From positions 372,001 through 436,000 of the forward strand of contig CAVSGS010000005.1 in the NCBI GenBank assembly GCA_963727545.1: DNA of 64,000 nucleotides, given 5' to 3'. The notes beneath the pieces are model-generated. The model ran no database searches. It was not told where the DNA came from and saw nothing but the letters and a program-made list of their open reading frames with translations. Below are positions 17,455 to 26,831 of the stretch, piece by piece. The translations under genes and the position numbers were made by a program. Position 1 is the first letter of the stretch, and each line of letters starts with the position of its first letter. This stretch comes from Flexifilum sp963727545. Its GTDB lineage: Bacteria > Chloroflexota > Anaerolineae > Aggregatilineales > Phototrophicaceae.

Positions 17455-18645
17455 TCACGGGAAGATAATGTAAGGCTCTACCGTAGACAGTGGGAAGGCT
17501 GCCCACACGTTGATAACCATTTTGCCATCATCATTGCCGACTGCTTGGAAGACAGGCGACAAGACCGGAATTTTCAGCAGCATCTCGTGTTCCCAGTACA
17601 TCTCGACAAGGATCAAGCCCTGACTGGGCAAGAACGATTTACGAGCACTGTTGTTAAGCTGATAACCCGGAAGATTCATCAAGTCTTCGACCTGCCGGAC
17701 CGTCCATTCAGAGCCGGTACATGCGGTATCGGGAATCTTGTGATTGCCAAACAGCGGAAAACCGATCTGCTTTTCGGCATTGGCAACATCACCGGCAAGG
17801 ACGATTTGATCGTAGCCTTCGACTTCGGTAAAGCTGTCAGTGCCATCAGGCGGCGCTACGTCGCGGCGACCGTTATGGTTGATGTCGAAAGGATCGCGCC
17901 CTTCATCTGCCGGACGCGAAAACACACTAGCGCCATCCGTGTCACACTCATTCGCGTTGGTTGGATAACGTCCGGCAACGACGACTTGAGGATCGTCATT
18001 ATTGAAGGGACGATAGGGATAAGGAGCGAGAGCGCCGGGATGCGCCGAAGGATCGACCAGTTGCAGCGCATAGCCGGTCACGATGATGTCGTCAATGCCG
18101 TTCGACGGGTTAATCGACAGCGGTTCCATCGTCGTGAGCATCGTGCAGATGATTTCGTTATAGAAAACGCGGTCGACATAGTCGGGTTGGCAGGCTTCTT
18201 CGCCATGATTACCAGTGGTCAACCCCGTCACGCTATCCGAGGTATTGTCGGGACGCCAGCGATAACGATAGCGATCCTCATCAGTGCCATTGTCACGCGT
18301 AGCAATGTTCCCGCCAAAATCAGCGGGCAGCGAAACCATCCCATTCGGCATCCGGAACCCGGGATCAAGCTCAACGTTGGGGACGTAGCTGCCTTTATTG
18401 TCCCAAAAGAGCGGGGATTGCTGGTCTTGAAGCACCGCGCCGCGCCGCGCGCCAGCACGGGTCACGTCCAGCAAGGAGAGGTAATTGTTGGCGAACCAGC
18501 CGATCTCGATCAAACCGGCGAGCAGAATGATCAGGATCGGGGTGATCAAAGCCAGTTCGACAACACTTTGACCAGACTGACGCTTGCCATAAACGGCAGG
18601 CGTTCCATCGAGGACCTGTATCAGCTTGACGAAGCTTGCGCGCAT
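17455..18645 (-). CDS. TadE-like minor pilin
   Basis: 396 residues. N-terminal GQSVVELALITPILIILLAG followed by LIEIGWFANNYLSLLDVTRAGARRGA is the TadE signature, with Glu of VELAL in the pseudopilin position. The remaining 330 residues are extracellular, with two Cys-containing regions. Members of this family are processed by the prepilin peptidase and incorporated in or near the Tad pilus. It opens the subunit operon, about 95 bases after the response-regulator gene, with TATGAT (minus strand, about 18682-18687) as a possible -10 box. Confidence 0.8.
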   Translation of the reverse strand: MRASFVKLIQVLDGTPAVYGKRQSGQSVVELALITPILIILLAGLIEIGWFANNYLSLLDVTRAGARRGAVLQDQQSPLFWDNKGSYVPNVELDPGFRMPNGMVSLPADFGGNIATRDNGTDEDRYRYRWRPDNTSDSVTGLTTGNHGEEACQPDYVDRVFYNEIICTMLTTMEPLSINPSNGIDDIIVTGYALQLVDPSAHPGALAPYPYRPFNNDDPQVVVAGRYPTNANECDTDGASVFSRPADEGRDPFDINHNGRRDVAPPDGTDSFTEVEGYDQIVLAGDVANAEKQIGFPLFGNHKIPDTACTGSEWTVRQVEDLMNLPGYQLNNSARKSFLPSQGLILVEMYWEHEMLLKIPVLSPVFQAVGNDDGKMVINVWAAFPLSTVEPYIIFP

Positions 18646-18740
18646 GTCCCACCCTCACGACCGATCCTAACAGTTTCGATCATACCATAAGGGAAGCCTT
18701 AAGCGCGTTCGGCTACTGTGAAGAAAATGATAGAGTATTT

Positions 18741-19457
18741 TTACAGAGCGCCGCTAAAATGCTCTTCTTCAACCTGAACTCGTGCCTTCACAACGTAGCC
18801 GCGCCCGTGCCGGGATTGGATCACACCCGGACGCTCAGGATCCAACTCGATCTTGTGGCGCAGGTTGTGAATGTGATTGCGCACGAGCGCCGCATCGCCC
18901 ACCCCATCCGGATACTGCCAAACATTCGCCAACAAGTCTTCAGTCGAGTGCAGCTTGTAGGGCGCGGCACACAAATAGCGCAGCAGATCAAATTCGACGC
19001 GCGTGAGCAACACTTCCTGCTCATTGACAAAAACGCGACACTGCGCCGGCATGATCCGAATAGCGGGTACGTCGCTGTCCATATAATAGGTCGCGCGGCG
19101 AATGTGGGCACGAACCCGTGCGGCAAGCTCGCGCGGGACAAACGGCTTGCGGATGAAATCATCACCGCCGGAGTTCAAGGCATCGACCACACTGTTGGGC
19201 GCGTTCGTCCCCGTAAGAAAGATGATCGGCGTATTGGCGGTGTGCGGCTGCGCGCGCAGCTTGCGACAGAGCGTAATGCCATCCATATCCGGCATCATCG
19301 CATCAATAACAAACAGATCGGGGCGCGCCGACGAAATCGTCTCTAGCGCATCGTGGGCGGAATAAGCGCGCAAAACTGTATAGCCTTCGCGCTTGAGCAC
19401 CAACTCGACCATATCGAGGACCTGCGCATCATCATCTACAATCATTATCTCGTACAT
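18741..19457 (-). CDS. OmpR/PhoB-type response regulator
   Basis: 238 residues. The receiver domain has MIVDDDAQ, the phospho-acceptor in FVIDAMMPDMDG, the Thr of FLTGTN and the Lys of FIRKPF. The C-terminal winged helix (EFDLLRYLCAAPYKLHSTED, DAALVRNHIHNLRHKIE) binds DNA. It lies between the second response regulator and the TadE gene on the same strand. The likely targets are the Tad subunit genes just downstream; this is inferred from position. Confidence 0.88.
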   Translation of the reverse strand: MYEIMIVDDDAQVLDMVELVLKREGYTVLRAYSAHDALETISSARPDLFVIDAMMPDMDGITLCRKLRAQPHTANTPIIFLTGTNAPNSVVDALNSGGDDFIRKPFVPRELAARVRAHIRRATYYMDSDVPAIRIMPAQCRVFVNEQEVLLTRVEFDLLRYLCAAPYKLHSTEDLLANVWQYPDGVGDAALVRNHIHNLRHKIELDPERPGVIQSRHGRGYVVKARVQVEEEHFSGAL

Positions 19458-19574
19458 ATATCATACTCAGGGGTTATCCTATCCACTGCCTCAGTATAGC
19501 CGAGAAACGGCGCTGTTCACCGGAAAATACATGAAATATTTGTGAAATACCGGGGCGCGCCGAGTTCGCCTCCC

Positions 19575-20261
19575 TTAAGCCGAGATCATATAGCCAACCC
19601 CATGAATGGTGCGGATATATTTCCGATGAGTCCCCTTCTCGATTTTGGCGCGCAGGTTACGAACGTGCGCCCGCACGAGGTCCGGATCGCCGGTGTTGGG
19701 CGGATATTCCCAGACGGCTTGGAGCAAGTGCCCCGGCGAAAGCGCCTGATTGGGATGCTCCATCAAGTAGCGCAGCAAGCGATGTTCCGTCGAGGTCAGT
19801 TGAATGGTGAAGTCGTCAATGTAGGCTTGATAGGTATCCGAATCGAGCCGCAGATCGTTCAACTGCAGTACCGAATCGTTCTTTTTGTCGCGGGTGCCCC
19901 GCCGAAGCAGCGCACTGATCCGCGCCCGCAGTTCCGCCAACTCAAATGGCTTGATCACGTAGTCATCGGCGCCCGCGTCCAACCCGTTGACGATGTCGTC
20001 GGTACTACCCTTCGCCGTCAGAAACAGAATCGGCAGCGGGATGAAGCGCGGATCGTCACGCAGCTTGCGACAAAGTGTGATCCCATCCATCTCCGGCATG
20101 ATAATGTCCAGCACCAATAGATCCGGAATTTGCCGTTCGAGGATGCCCAACGCCTGCGCTGCCGAACTCGCCAAGGTGACGTCATACGCCTCGTTCTTAA
20201 GTACACGTCCAACGGTTGCCAGAACCTCTGGATCGTCGTCTACCGCAAGAATTCGAACCAT
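19575..20261 (-). CDS. OmpR/PhoB-type response regulator, partner of the GAF kinase
   Basis: 228 residues. Receiver motifs AVDDDPEV, VLDIIMPEMDG, FLTAKGS and YVIKPFEL are intact, followed by a winged helix (TEHRLLRYLMEHPNQALSPG, VRAHVRNLRAKIE). Its ATG lies two bases after the kinase stop. GAGGAGAA just before it forms the ribosome site inside the end of the kinase gene. The pair is therefore probably a cognate two-component system. It is similar to the next regulator downstream and may have arisen by duplication. Confidence 0.9.
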   Translation of the reverse strand: MVRILAVDDDPEVLATVGRVLKNEAYDVTLASSAAQALGILERQIPDLLVLDIIMPEMDGITLCRKLRDDPRFIPLPILFLTAKGSTDDIVNGLDAGADDYVIKPFELAELRARISALLRRGTRDKKNDSVLQLNDLRLDSDTYQAYIDDFTIQLTSTEHRLLRYLMEHPNQALSPGHLLQAVWEYPPNTGDPDLVRAHVRNLRAKIEKGTHRKYIRTIHGVGYMISA

Positions 20262-20263
20262 GC

Positions 20264-22855
20264 TTACGTTCTCCTCATGATGGGAAGGCGCACCTTGAAC
20301 TGTGTTCCTTCAGAAGATGTAGTTACGGTGATCACGCCACCGACGCGATCCACCACCTGTCGACAAATATGCAGCCCTAACCCGGTCCCCTCACCGATGG
20401 GTTTCGTCGTGAAAAAGGGCTTGAAAATCTCGCTAACGATGTCGTCGGGAATACCGGGACCGTTATCCCAGACGATCACCTCAATAACCCCATCAGCTTG
20501 ATCGTAGCCGGCTGCAATCCCGATCAAAGCATCCGGCATGCCGACGAGGGCATCGTGCGCGTTTAAGATCAAATTCAGCCAGACATCATCGAGTTCGCCG
20601 GGCACAGCACTCACCGGCGGCAGCGGCGTTGACGGTGCCTCCACCCGCAGGTGAATCCCCTCACGCTCGATGTGCGGGCGAATCAGCGTGACGATCTCCT
20701 CTATAGTGTATATCACATCCACCGCTGAACGTGGTATGTCCGCGGTCGTCGGGCGTGCCATCGCTAACAAGCGACGGACAACGCCGGCGGCACGCTTGCC
20801 CGACCGCGAAATCGCGCTCAGCGCTTCGGCAGTCTCAGCATCCTGCGGCACTTTTTCGAGCAGCAGCTCAGTATCGAGCACAATCGTCGTCAGTGGGTTG
20901 TTGATCTGGTGGGCGACGGCGGCTGCCAGTTCACCCATCGCCGAAAGGCGCGCCGTTTGGATCAAGCGATTCTGCGTTTCCTTGAGTTCGTGCAAGCTGG
21001 CTTCAAGGTCGCGCACGAGATCGACGTTCTCCAGCGCAGTCGCCGCCTGCCCGACAATCGCGCGCCCCAGATCGATTTCGCGGGGGCTAAAGGCACGAGC
21101 GTGCAGCGTATCGGCAAACAACACGAAACCCTGCATCTGCCCGCGAATGATCAGCGGCAGCGCCAGCAGTGAGCGGCTCCCACGCAGCGCGAACAGCATT
21201 TGAACAGCGGGCGGCAAATCTTCTTCACCGGCATAGTAATTGAGCGGTCCCCGTTCCAGCGCTTCCATCAGGTCGAGAGAAATCGCCGGATCGAGATAGG
21301 GCGCGAGTTCAGCACTCCAAACCGCCTTTCCCGCCGCCAGCGACCGTTTTAAAGCCGAGCGATCGGACGAAAGCAGCGCGAATTCAATCCAATCAGCTTC
21401 CAACGCGGCGCAGGCATCGTTGAGCGGCTTGAAGGAATAGGCAAAGTCATTTTCACTGGAAAGCGCTGCCAACGCTTCGAGCACAATCCGCTGCGCCAGA
21501 AAAACCAACTCGGCGGGCGGGGTTTCGCGGGGGGACTGCACATAGTAAGCCTGAATCGCGCCGATGACTTGATCCCCGGCAAGCACGGGCAGCACCAACA
21601 TCGCCCGCGCGCCGACACAAGCCAGATACTCGCTCTCGACCGAGACGTCGCGGTTGCCCCACAGCATGACGGGACGGTGATTGCTCAGCGCTTGACGGAT
21701 AGCGGGGCGGTCAGCGAGTTGGATGACTGGCTCGAAGCTGCTGCGCCAGCGCGCCTGCTGCGACCACGCCAACAGGTCGAGCCGCTGCTCTCGGTCGTCC
21801 CAGCGATACACTTCGGAGTAACCCACGTTCAAGACGCGGATGAACTGGTCGCAAATCGCCGGAAGGGTACGGTCAAACGAGAGCGAGGCATTGATCGCTT
21901 GGCTGGCGTCGATCAGCGCCTTAAGTTCGTAGGTCCGGCGGATACTTTGCCCGTGAACGCGCGCATTCTCGATCGCGACCGCCGCGTAAGACGCCAAGTT
22001 CATCAGCAAATCGCGGTGCCGCTCGGTGAAAATGTCGTGTTTCTGCTTGTTGTTGACGCCCAGCACGCCCAGCGTCTGCCCTTTGTGGATGATAGGCACG
22101 TAGAGCAGCGAGTTGACGAAATACTCGGTTTTGACTTTCTGCGGACCGCTGGCTGCCAGCAGCAGCGGCTGCCCGGTCTGATAGACCGTCCCGGCGATGG
22201 TATCGCGCGTCTTGATGCGGAAGTTATCCGCGACTTCAAGATCGATCCCGACTTTCGCCCGCAAATAGAGCTGACCGGACTGTCCATCGGGCAGGAGGAT
22301 CATGCCTTCTTCGGCGTTGGTCAGGCGACGCGCGGCGGCGACGATACGGTTCAAGACTTCAGTCAGGTCGAGTACTTCGGTCAGTGAGCGAGCCAGCGCA
22401 AACAGCGTTTGCATTTCTTCGTCACGCCAGAAGATTGAGGTATGCACGCCGACCGGCGGAGCAGGCTCCGGGGCAAATTCGCGCGGCAGCCCCGAAAAAG
22501 TCGGCATCCGCAGCGCCCGCGCGACGCCGTTACGGATACTACCGCCTTCTAAGTCGGTGAGGACGATCTCGCCCGCCCAAGCCTCCTCCGGCACCAGCGG
22601 CGGCGGCGCATAGATCAGCAGCGGCGGATGGCGCGGCAGTCGTGCCAAGGTTGCCGCCGTATGGTCGCCAGTATTGCGGTTGATCATCTCCGCATCAACG
22701 ACAATCACCTCGAACAATTCGTACTTGAGCCGATACAGCACGTCGAGGTGCGAGTAAGCCGTATGGATCGCGAATCCGGCATCTTCCAAACCCTGCCGGA
22801 TTTGCTGTACGATGTCGTAATTGCCTGTTACCACGAGCAAATTTCGGAATGCCAT
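20264..22855 (-). CDS. Soluble histidine kinase with receiver-like and GAF domains
   Basis: 863 residues with no membrane helices. The first 120 residues look like a degenerate receiver (LLVVTGNYDIV in place of the acidic pair; VIVVDAEM keeps the Asp). Three GAF-like segments follow (about 150-310, 320-470 and 500-630), including GMILLPDGQSGQLYLRAKVG and VLGVNNKQKHDIF. The kinase core has the His in AVAHQINNPLTTIVLD near residue 647, NLILNAHDAL (N box), DNGPGIPDD (G1) and GTGLGLHICRQVV (G2). The GAF domains should sense small ligands or redox state in the cytosol. It stands upstream of two OmpR-type regulators. Confidence 0.9.
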   Translation of the reverse strand: MAFRNLLVVTGNYDIVQQIRQGLEDAGFAIHTAYSHLDVLYRLKYELFEVIVVDAEMINRNTGDHTAATLARLPRHPPLLIYAPPPLVPEEAWAGEIVLTDLEGGSIRNGVARALRMPTFSGLPREFAPEPAPPVGVHTSIFWRDEEMQTLFALARSLTEVLDLTEVLNRIVAAARRLTNAEEGMILLPDGQSGQLYLRAKVGIDLEVADNFRIKTRDTIAGTVYQTGQPLLLAASGPQKVKTEYFVNSLLYVPIIHKGQTLGVLGVNNKQKHDIFTERHRDLLMNLASYAAVAIENARVHGQSIRRTYELKALIDASQAINASLSFDRTLPAICDQFIRVLNVGYSEVYRWDDREQRLDLLAWSQQARWRSSFEPVIQLADRPAIRQALSNHRPVMLWGNRDVSVESEYLACVGARAMLVLPVLAGDQVIGAIQAYYVQSPRETPPAELVFLAQRIVLEALAALSSENDFAYSFKPLNDACAALEADWIEFALLSSDRSALKRSLAAGKAVWSAELAPYLDPAISLDLMEALERGPLNYYAGEEDLPPAVQMLFALRGSRSLLALPLIIRGQMQGFVLFADTLHARAFSPREIDLGRAIVGQAATALENVDLVRDLEASLHELKETQNRLIQTARLSAMGELAAAVAHQINNPLTTIVLDTELLLEKVPQDAETAEALSAISRSGKRAAGVVRRLLAMARPTTADIPRSAVDVIYTIEEIVTLIRPHIEREGIHLRVEAPSTPLPPVSAVPGELDDVWLNLILNAHDALVGMPDALIGIAAGYDQADGVIEVIVWDNGPGIPDDIVSEIFKPFFTTKPIGEGTGLGLHICRQVVDRVGGVITVTTSSEGTQFKVRLPIMRRT

Positions 22856-22919
22856 ACGTCGCTCTACCCGGTATCGTCGTTACGACACGTCGTCGCTGGT
22901 TCAACGGCTCACGCCGAAG

Positions 22920-23588
22920 TCAACGCTTGCTCAGCCGCTCGCGGCGGCGCTCCAAATCGTCATCGACCGCCGTTTCCGCTGGCGCGGTCGTTGGCTGAGG
23001 TTGGCGCTCGGTTTGATTGGGGGACTGAGCTGCGAGATCATCCACTGGGACTTCGGTCGAAGCGCTCACGTCGGCGCGCTGCGCGACCATTTCGCCCAAG
23101 GAGGTGATTTTCTCGCGCGCTTCACGCAGGACGTTGGCGAGGTCAGGCAGCGGGCTGTTCTCGACCGCCTCCGGGTGTTCCCGGCGGGCGTCGGCGACCA
23201 CTGCATCAAGTTCGTTAACACGCTGAATCAAATCTTCGGTGGAACGTTGATGGTTGCGCAGATCCGCTTCGGCGATGGTCAAGCGCTGCTGCGCCCGCTG
23301 CATGTGCTCGATCGCGTAACGCGCCGCAGCATCGTCGTCGCGCGCGACGGCAGCGTCCGCCTCACGATCCCAACGGTCGGCTTCGTCGGCGTAACGCTGA
23401 ATCCGGGTCTTGATCTCTTCTTCGTAACTCACCGCCTCGTTGATGCGGTCGCGCAGCGCCGTGATCTCGCGATCAAGGCTCCTGCTCAAGCGCGGCGACC
23501 GGGGCGTCTGCTCCGCGCCGCTCGCGCCGGTCACATCCCGCAGGCGTGAGTTCACCAACACGTTGAGTTTCTTAAACAGGTCATTCAT
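22920..23588 (-). CDS. PspA/IM30-like coiled-coil protein
   Basis: 222 residues, almost all helical and charged. The stretch LDREITALRDRINEAVSYEE and the following heptad-rich DRWDREADAAVARDDDAAAR match the phage-shock-protein A family. The C-terminal 50 residues are disordered (Pro, Thr, Gln). PspA proteins form scaffolds on the inner face of a stressed membrane. It lies upstream of the histidine kinase on the same strand with a 64-base gap, so it may share the regulon. Confidence 0.75.
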   Translation of the reverse strand: MNDLFKKLNVLVNSRLRDVTGASGAEQTPRSPRLSRSLDREITALRDRINEAVSYEEEIKTRIQRYADEADRWDREADAAVARDDDAAARYAIEHMQRAQQRLTIAEADLRNHQRSTEDLIQRVNELDAVVADARREHPEAVENSPLPDLANVLREAREKITSLGEMVAQRADVSASTEVPVDDLAAQSPNQTERQPQPTTAPAETAVDDDLERRRERLSKR

Positions 23589-23625
23589 AACAGTTATTAT
23601 ACTGTTTTCAGACCTCTAGCCGCAA

Positions 23626-25181
23626 CTAGCCCGCTTCGCTTGAGCTTGCCGTACAGTGACCGTCCCATGCCAGCGCATAGACCTTCATGTTGCTGGCGCC
23701 GGGACCGCCACTCAAGGCAGCGGTGCCGTGCGTGTCGAAGACCTCACAGAGGCGGGGATCGGTCAAGTCGCCGCCCGGCACTTGATTGTCCAGCGCCATC
23801 AAGTAACGCACATCGCGCGTCTGCATGAACGTCCAGAGCGCATCCGGGTGCCCCACCAGCGGGATCGCTTCTGGATCAACCAACCCGGCGATGTCGAGGA
23901 TCGGACGGTCGGTGAAGTAGCCGATCGCGCCAATGTCGTGGGTGGCAACCAACTCATCCGGTGGGATGTTGTCCTTGATCCAGAGCGCGGTAGCGACCAT
24001 CTCCTGATTGATGATGGCGACGTCTTGCGTGTAAGCGCTCAGCCCTAACCCGAAGGCGAAGATCACGAACAGGACGGCGGCGGTCCCGGCGACGACGCGC
24101 ACGACCACCCGCCCGATCAGTGAAGATCGGGTCAAGCGCAGCAGCCACGCCATGCCGATCACTCCAGCGACAATCAGCGCGGGCAGCGCCGGGATCACGT
24201 AGCGTCCGTGTTGATATTCGAGCGGGAGCGTCACCGCGTAGAGCACGATCAGCGCCACGCCCCAGAGCGGGAGCAGCAGGTACAGCAGCGCGCGCCGGTC
24301 GCGTGGGAGCAGAAACAGATAAGCGATCATGCCGGGGATCAGCAAGATTTGCCCGCCCGCCAGCAGCGGCTTGGTCACATTTTCGATGCGCCAGAGCAAG
24401 CCCAGTTCGAAGTAGGGCGCGCTTTCGGCGCGTTTGGCGGCGGCGGTGTTGGGGAGCAAGCCGCCGGTCAGGTTGTAGTTGTAGATCAGGTAGGGCGCGA
24501 GCACGATCAGCCAGCAGATTAGCGCCGCTCCACCCCAGACGATCAGACGATCCCATTTCATATTCGGGCGGACGATCAGCAGCGCCAAGCCGATCATACC
24601 GACCAGCATGACACCTTCCGGTCGCGTGAGGGTCGTCAACCCGGCGGCGACGCCAAAGACAGCACCCCGCAGCGCGACCGCCCGGATCGTCGGCGAACGC
24701 GGATCGAGTTCGCGCCACGCCAGCCAGATCAGCAACAACGTGAACATGCCGAACAGCATCGTCTCCATGCCGGATGCGCCCGCCCAAATCAAATGCCACG
24801 CGCCGACGACCGCCAGCCCTGCCGCCAAGCGGCACGTACTTCTGGTCGGGCGCAAGCCGCGCTGCCAGCCGTGCGCCGATCAAGCCCGCCAGCGCCAGCA
24901 TCAGCGCGCCTAAGCCGTGCGTCCATCAGACGAAACGGAACGTCGAGCTTATAGCCTGCCGCCAACACGACCGTATACAGCGGCGAGGTCGAGGCAGCGC
25001 TGGCTTCGCCGGGGCGGAAAGCCCAGTCACCATAGACGGCGAGATTACGCCCGTAGGTTTGATGAATCCAACTGTCATCAAGCGGGAAATCGCCCCCGGC
25101 AGCAGCGACGTAGAGCGCAACCAGCACCAAGGCGACGAGGACAATGACAGCATCGTAACGACGGCTAACGGTGGATGGCAT
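23626..25181 (-). CDS. Polytopic glycosyltransferase (GT39-like), two frame breaks
   Basis: Restored length about 517 residues, a membrane glycosyltransferase of the dolichyl-phosphate-mannose type. The N-terminal LDDSWIHQTYGRNL carries the Asp pair of the first extracellular loop. Many helices follow, and the C-terminus (LVATHDIGAIGYFTDRPILD) is typical of the group. The gene is read in three frames: from 25181 to about 24926, then to about 24828, then to 23626. The total length is 3n+2, so two bases are extra. Removing one near 24926 restores RLWTHGLGALMLALAG, and removing one near 24828 restores QKYVPLAAGLAVVGAW. Its ATG overlaps the end of the previous glycosyltransferase gene by 17 bases. 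Confidence 0.75.
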
Positions 25182-26737
25182 AGAGCCTCGCGGAGTCGAA
25201 CGGAATCGGTGTCAGAAAATCCGGCGGCGAATCAAACAGCGGACGCATCGGGATGGTCAGTGCCGCCGGGTCATTCTTCACCAGCAGGTAATCGATCCCG
25301 TAGCGCCGCGCCACGTCGAGCAGCACGGCGGGCGCTTCGTTGGGGATGGTCGCGCCCCCCATGCCCGTATAGTAATACAGTTCCGCCGGTTCATCACTCA
25401 AGATGCGGGCATCGGCGGGCAGTTTGGCGCGTAGCTCGGCGTAGATCGCCGGGTCTTGGGGCGTCACCCGCCCGGCAGCGCCGAGATAAACGCTCAAGCC
25501 GAGGGTGAAAGCGACCAGTCCGCCGGAAAAGACCAGTTTCGCCGTCTCCGCGTGCCAGTGACGGCGACGGCGCGCCACCCACTCGACCGCATCGTCCAAG
25601 CCGACGACGCCCAGCGCCGCCCAAAACGGGATCAGCGCCGCCGCCGAGTGGAGCAGTCCGCCGCGAAAGCCGGGAAACGGGAAGACGAAGGTCATCGCCA
25701 GGTGCAAGCCGAGCGCATAGAGCGCGAACGGCAGCAGGAAGCTGTCCCGCCGGCGACGCCACAGCCCGATCAGCATCAGCGGCGCGAGGACGATTGCGCC
25801 CTCGACGGCGACGAAGGTCCAGAAGTTGTTGATCACGGCGTCGCGGCGCGAGTCGATCAGCGCGGTCAAGCCGCCGGATGAGCAGCGTTTGCGGGCTGGA
25901 GTCGGGCGGATAGTTGAACAGGTCGTCGTACTGGTCGAACCAAATCGCCTGCGTGCCGCCGAGCGGCAGCGGCGTGCCGATCTCGCGCAGATTACGGGCG
26001 AAGTAAGGCAGCATCACCAGCACGTAGCCGAGTACCAGCGCAACCAACGAAACAAATATCCCGCGTAGGGGCGCACGGCGGTGCGCCCCTACAAAGACGA
26101 TCACCATTGCGGCAACGATGCCGAGCAGCATCCCGTCCGCGCGGGTGAAGTGCCCAAAACCTGCCAGTGCGCCCGCCGCGAACCACAATAGGATCGCGCG
26201 GGAGACTCCCCCTCTCCTCACGGAGAGGGGGTCGGGGGGTGAGGTCAGCAATCCGATCATGACCAAACAGAGCGAACCCACGAAAGCGTAGGGTGCGACG
26301 GTATCGATTTCGCCCCAGAACTTGAGATAGAACGGGTTGAGCAGCGTCAGCAGCCCGGCGATCCACGCGTGGCGGCGCGTCCCGCCGAGCCGCCAGCCGA
26401 GCCAGAAGCCGACCAGCCCCGTCGCGGCAAACAGCAGCATAAATGGGATCTGCGCGACCGCGTAATCGCCGGGAGCCTTGAACAGCGCCATGCTGATCCC
26501 GGCGAGCACCGACGTGAGCGGCATCCAGTAGAGATGCGACGGCATGGGTAGGCGATCGGGCGCGCCGATGTAGGTCCAGACGTAAGCGTCGGTCAAGCCC
26601 TGCCCGCTGGCGAGTCGCGTCGCCGCGTTGAAGTGATAGTAGGCGTCGGCGTAACCCGGTGCTTGAATCAGCCGGACGATCACGACCGCAGCGATCAAGG
26701 CGACGAGGGCAAAGAGCAGGTAATCACGCCGGGACAT
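25165..26737 (-). CDS. Polytopic glycosyltransferase, one frame break
   Basis: Restored length about 523 residues with ten or more membrane helices. I start it at ATG 26737 (MSRRDYLLFALVALIAA). An upstream start at 26839 would translate through the repeats at 26751-26817. The loop ADAYYHFNAATRLASGQGL resembles the donor loop of GT39-like enzymes. The frame changes at about 25871-25878: NYPPDSSPQTLL joins GLTALIDSRRDAVINNFW once one base is removed (length 3n+1). Two repeat sequences lie inside the coding region: the palindrome at 26065-26092 is read as VGAHRRAPLRG, and the CT-rich one at 26206-26245 as LTSPPDPLSVRRGGVS. Confidence 0.75.
26065..26092. repeat. Palindromic repeat inside a glycosyltransferase gene
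   Basis: Arms GTAGGGGCGCAC and GTGCGCCCCTAC surround GGCG. The same arms occur at 26789-26817 and 35270-35297. Read on the minus strand it encodes VGAHRRAPLR in frame. Confidence 0.75.
26206..26245. repeat. CT/GA-rich inverted repeat inside a glycosyltransferase gene
   Basis: CCCCCTCTCC (26208-26217), TCAC, GGAGAGGGGG (26222-26231), followed by TCGGGGGGTGAGG. A related copy is at 28097-28135 between genes. It is translated in frame as part of LTSPPDPLSVRRGG. Confidence 0.65.
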
Positions 26738-26750
26738 AAGCAAAGAGATT

Positions 26751-26788
26751 AACGCAGAGACGCCAAGACGCCAAAGACGCCAAGGTTT
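26751..26788. repeat. GACGCCAAG repeat, partial copy
   Basis: GACGCCAAGACGCCAAAGACGCCAAGG is three near-copies of GACGCCAA, one arm of the family seen at 2775, 57641 and 60337. It lies just upstream of a glycosyltransferase ATG and touches the next palindrome. Confidence 0.55.
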
Positions 26789-26817
26789 GTAGGGGCACAC
26801 GCGCGCTGCGCCCCTAC
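26789..26817. repeat. Palindromic repeat, intergenic copy
   Basis: GTAGGGGCACACGCG and CGCTGCGCCCCTAC form an imperfect palindrome of the 26065 and 35270 family. It lies between the GT87-like gene and the next glycosyltransferase. Confidence 0.65.
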
Positions 26818-26831
26818 GTGCGATATACACG

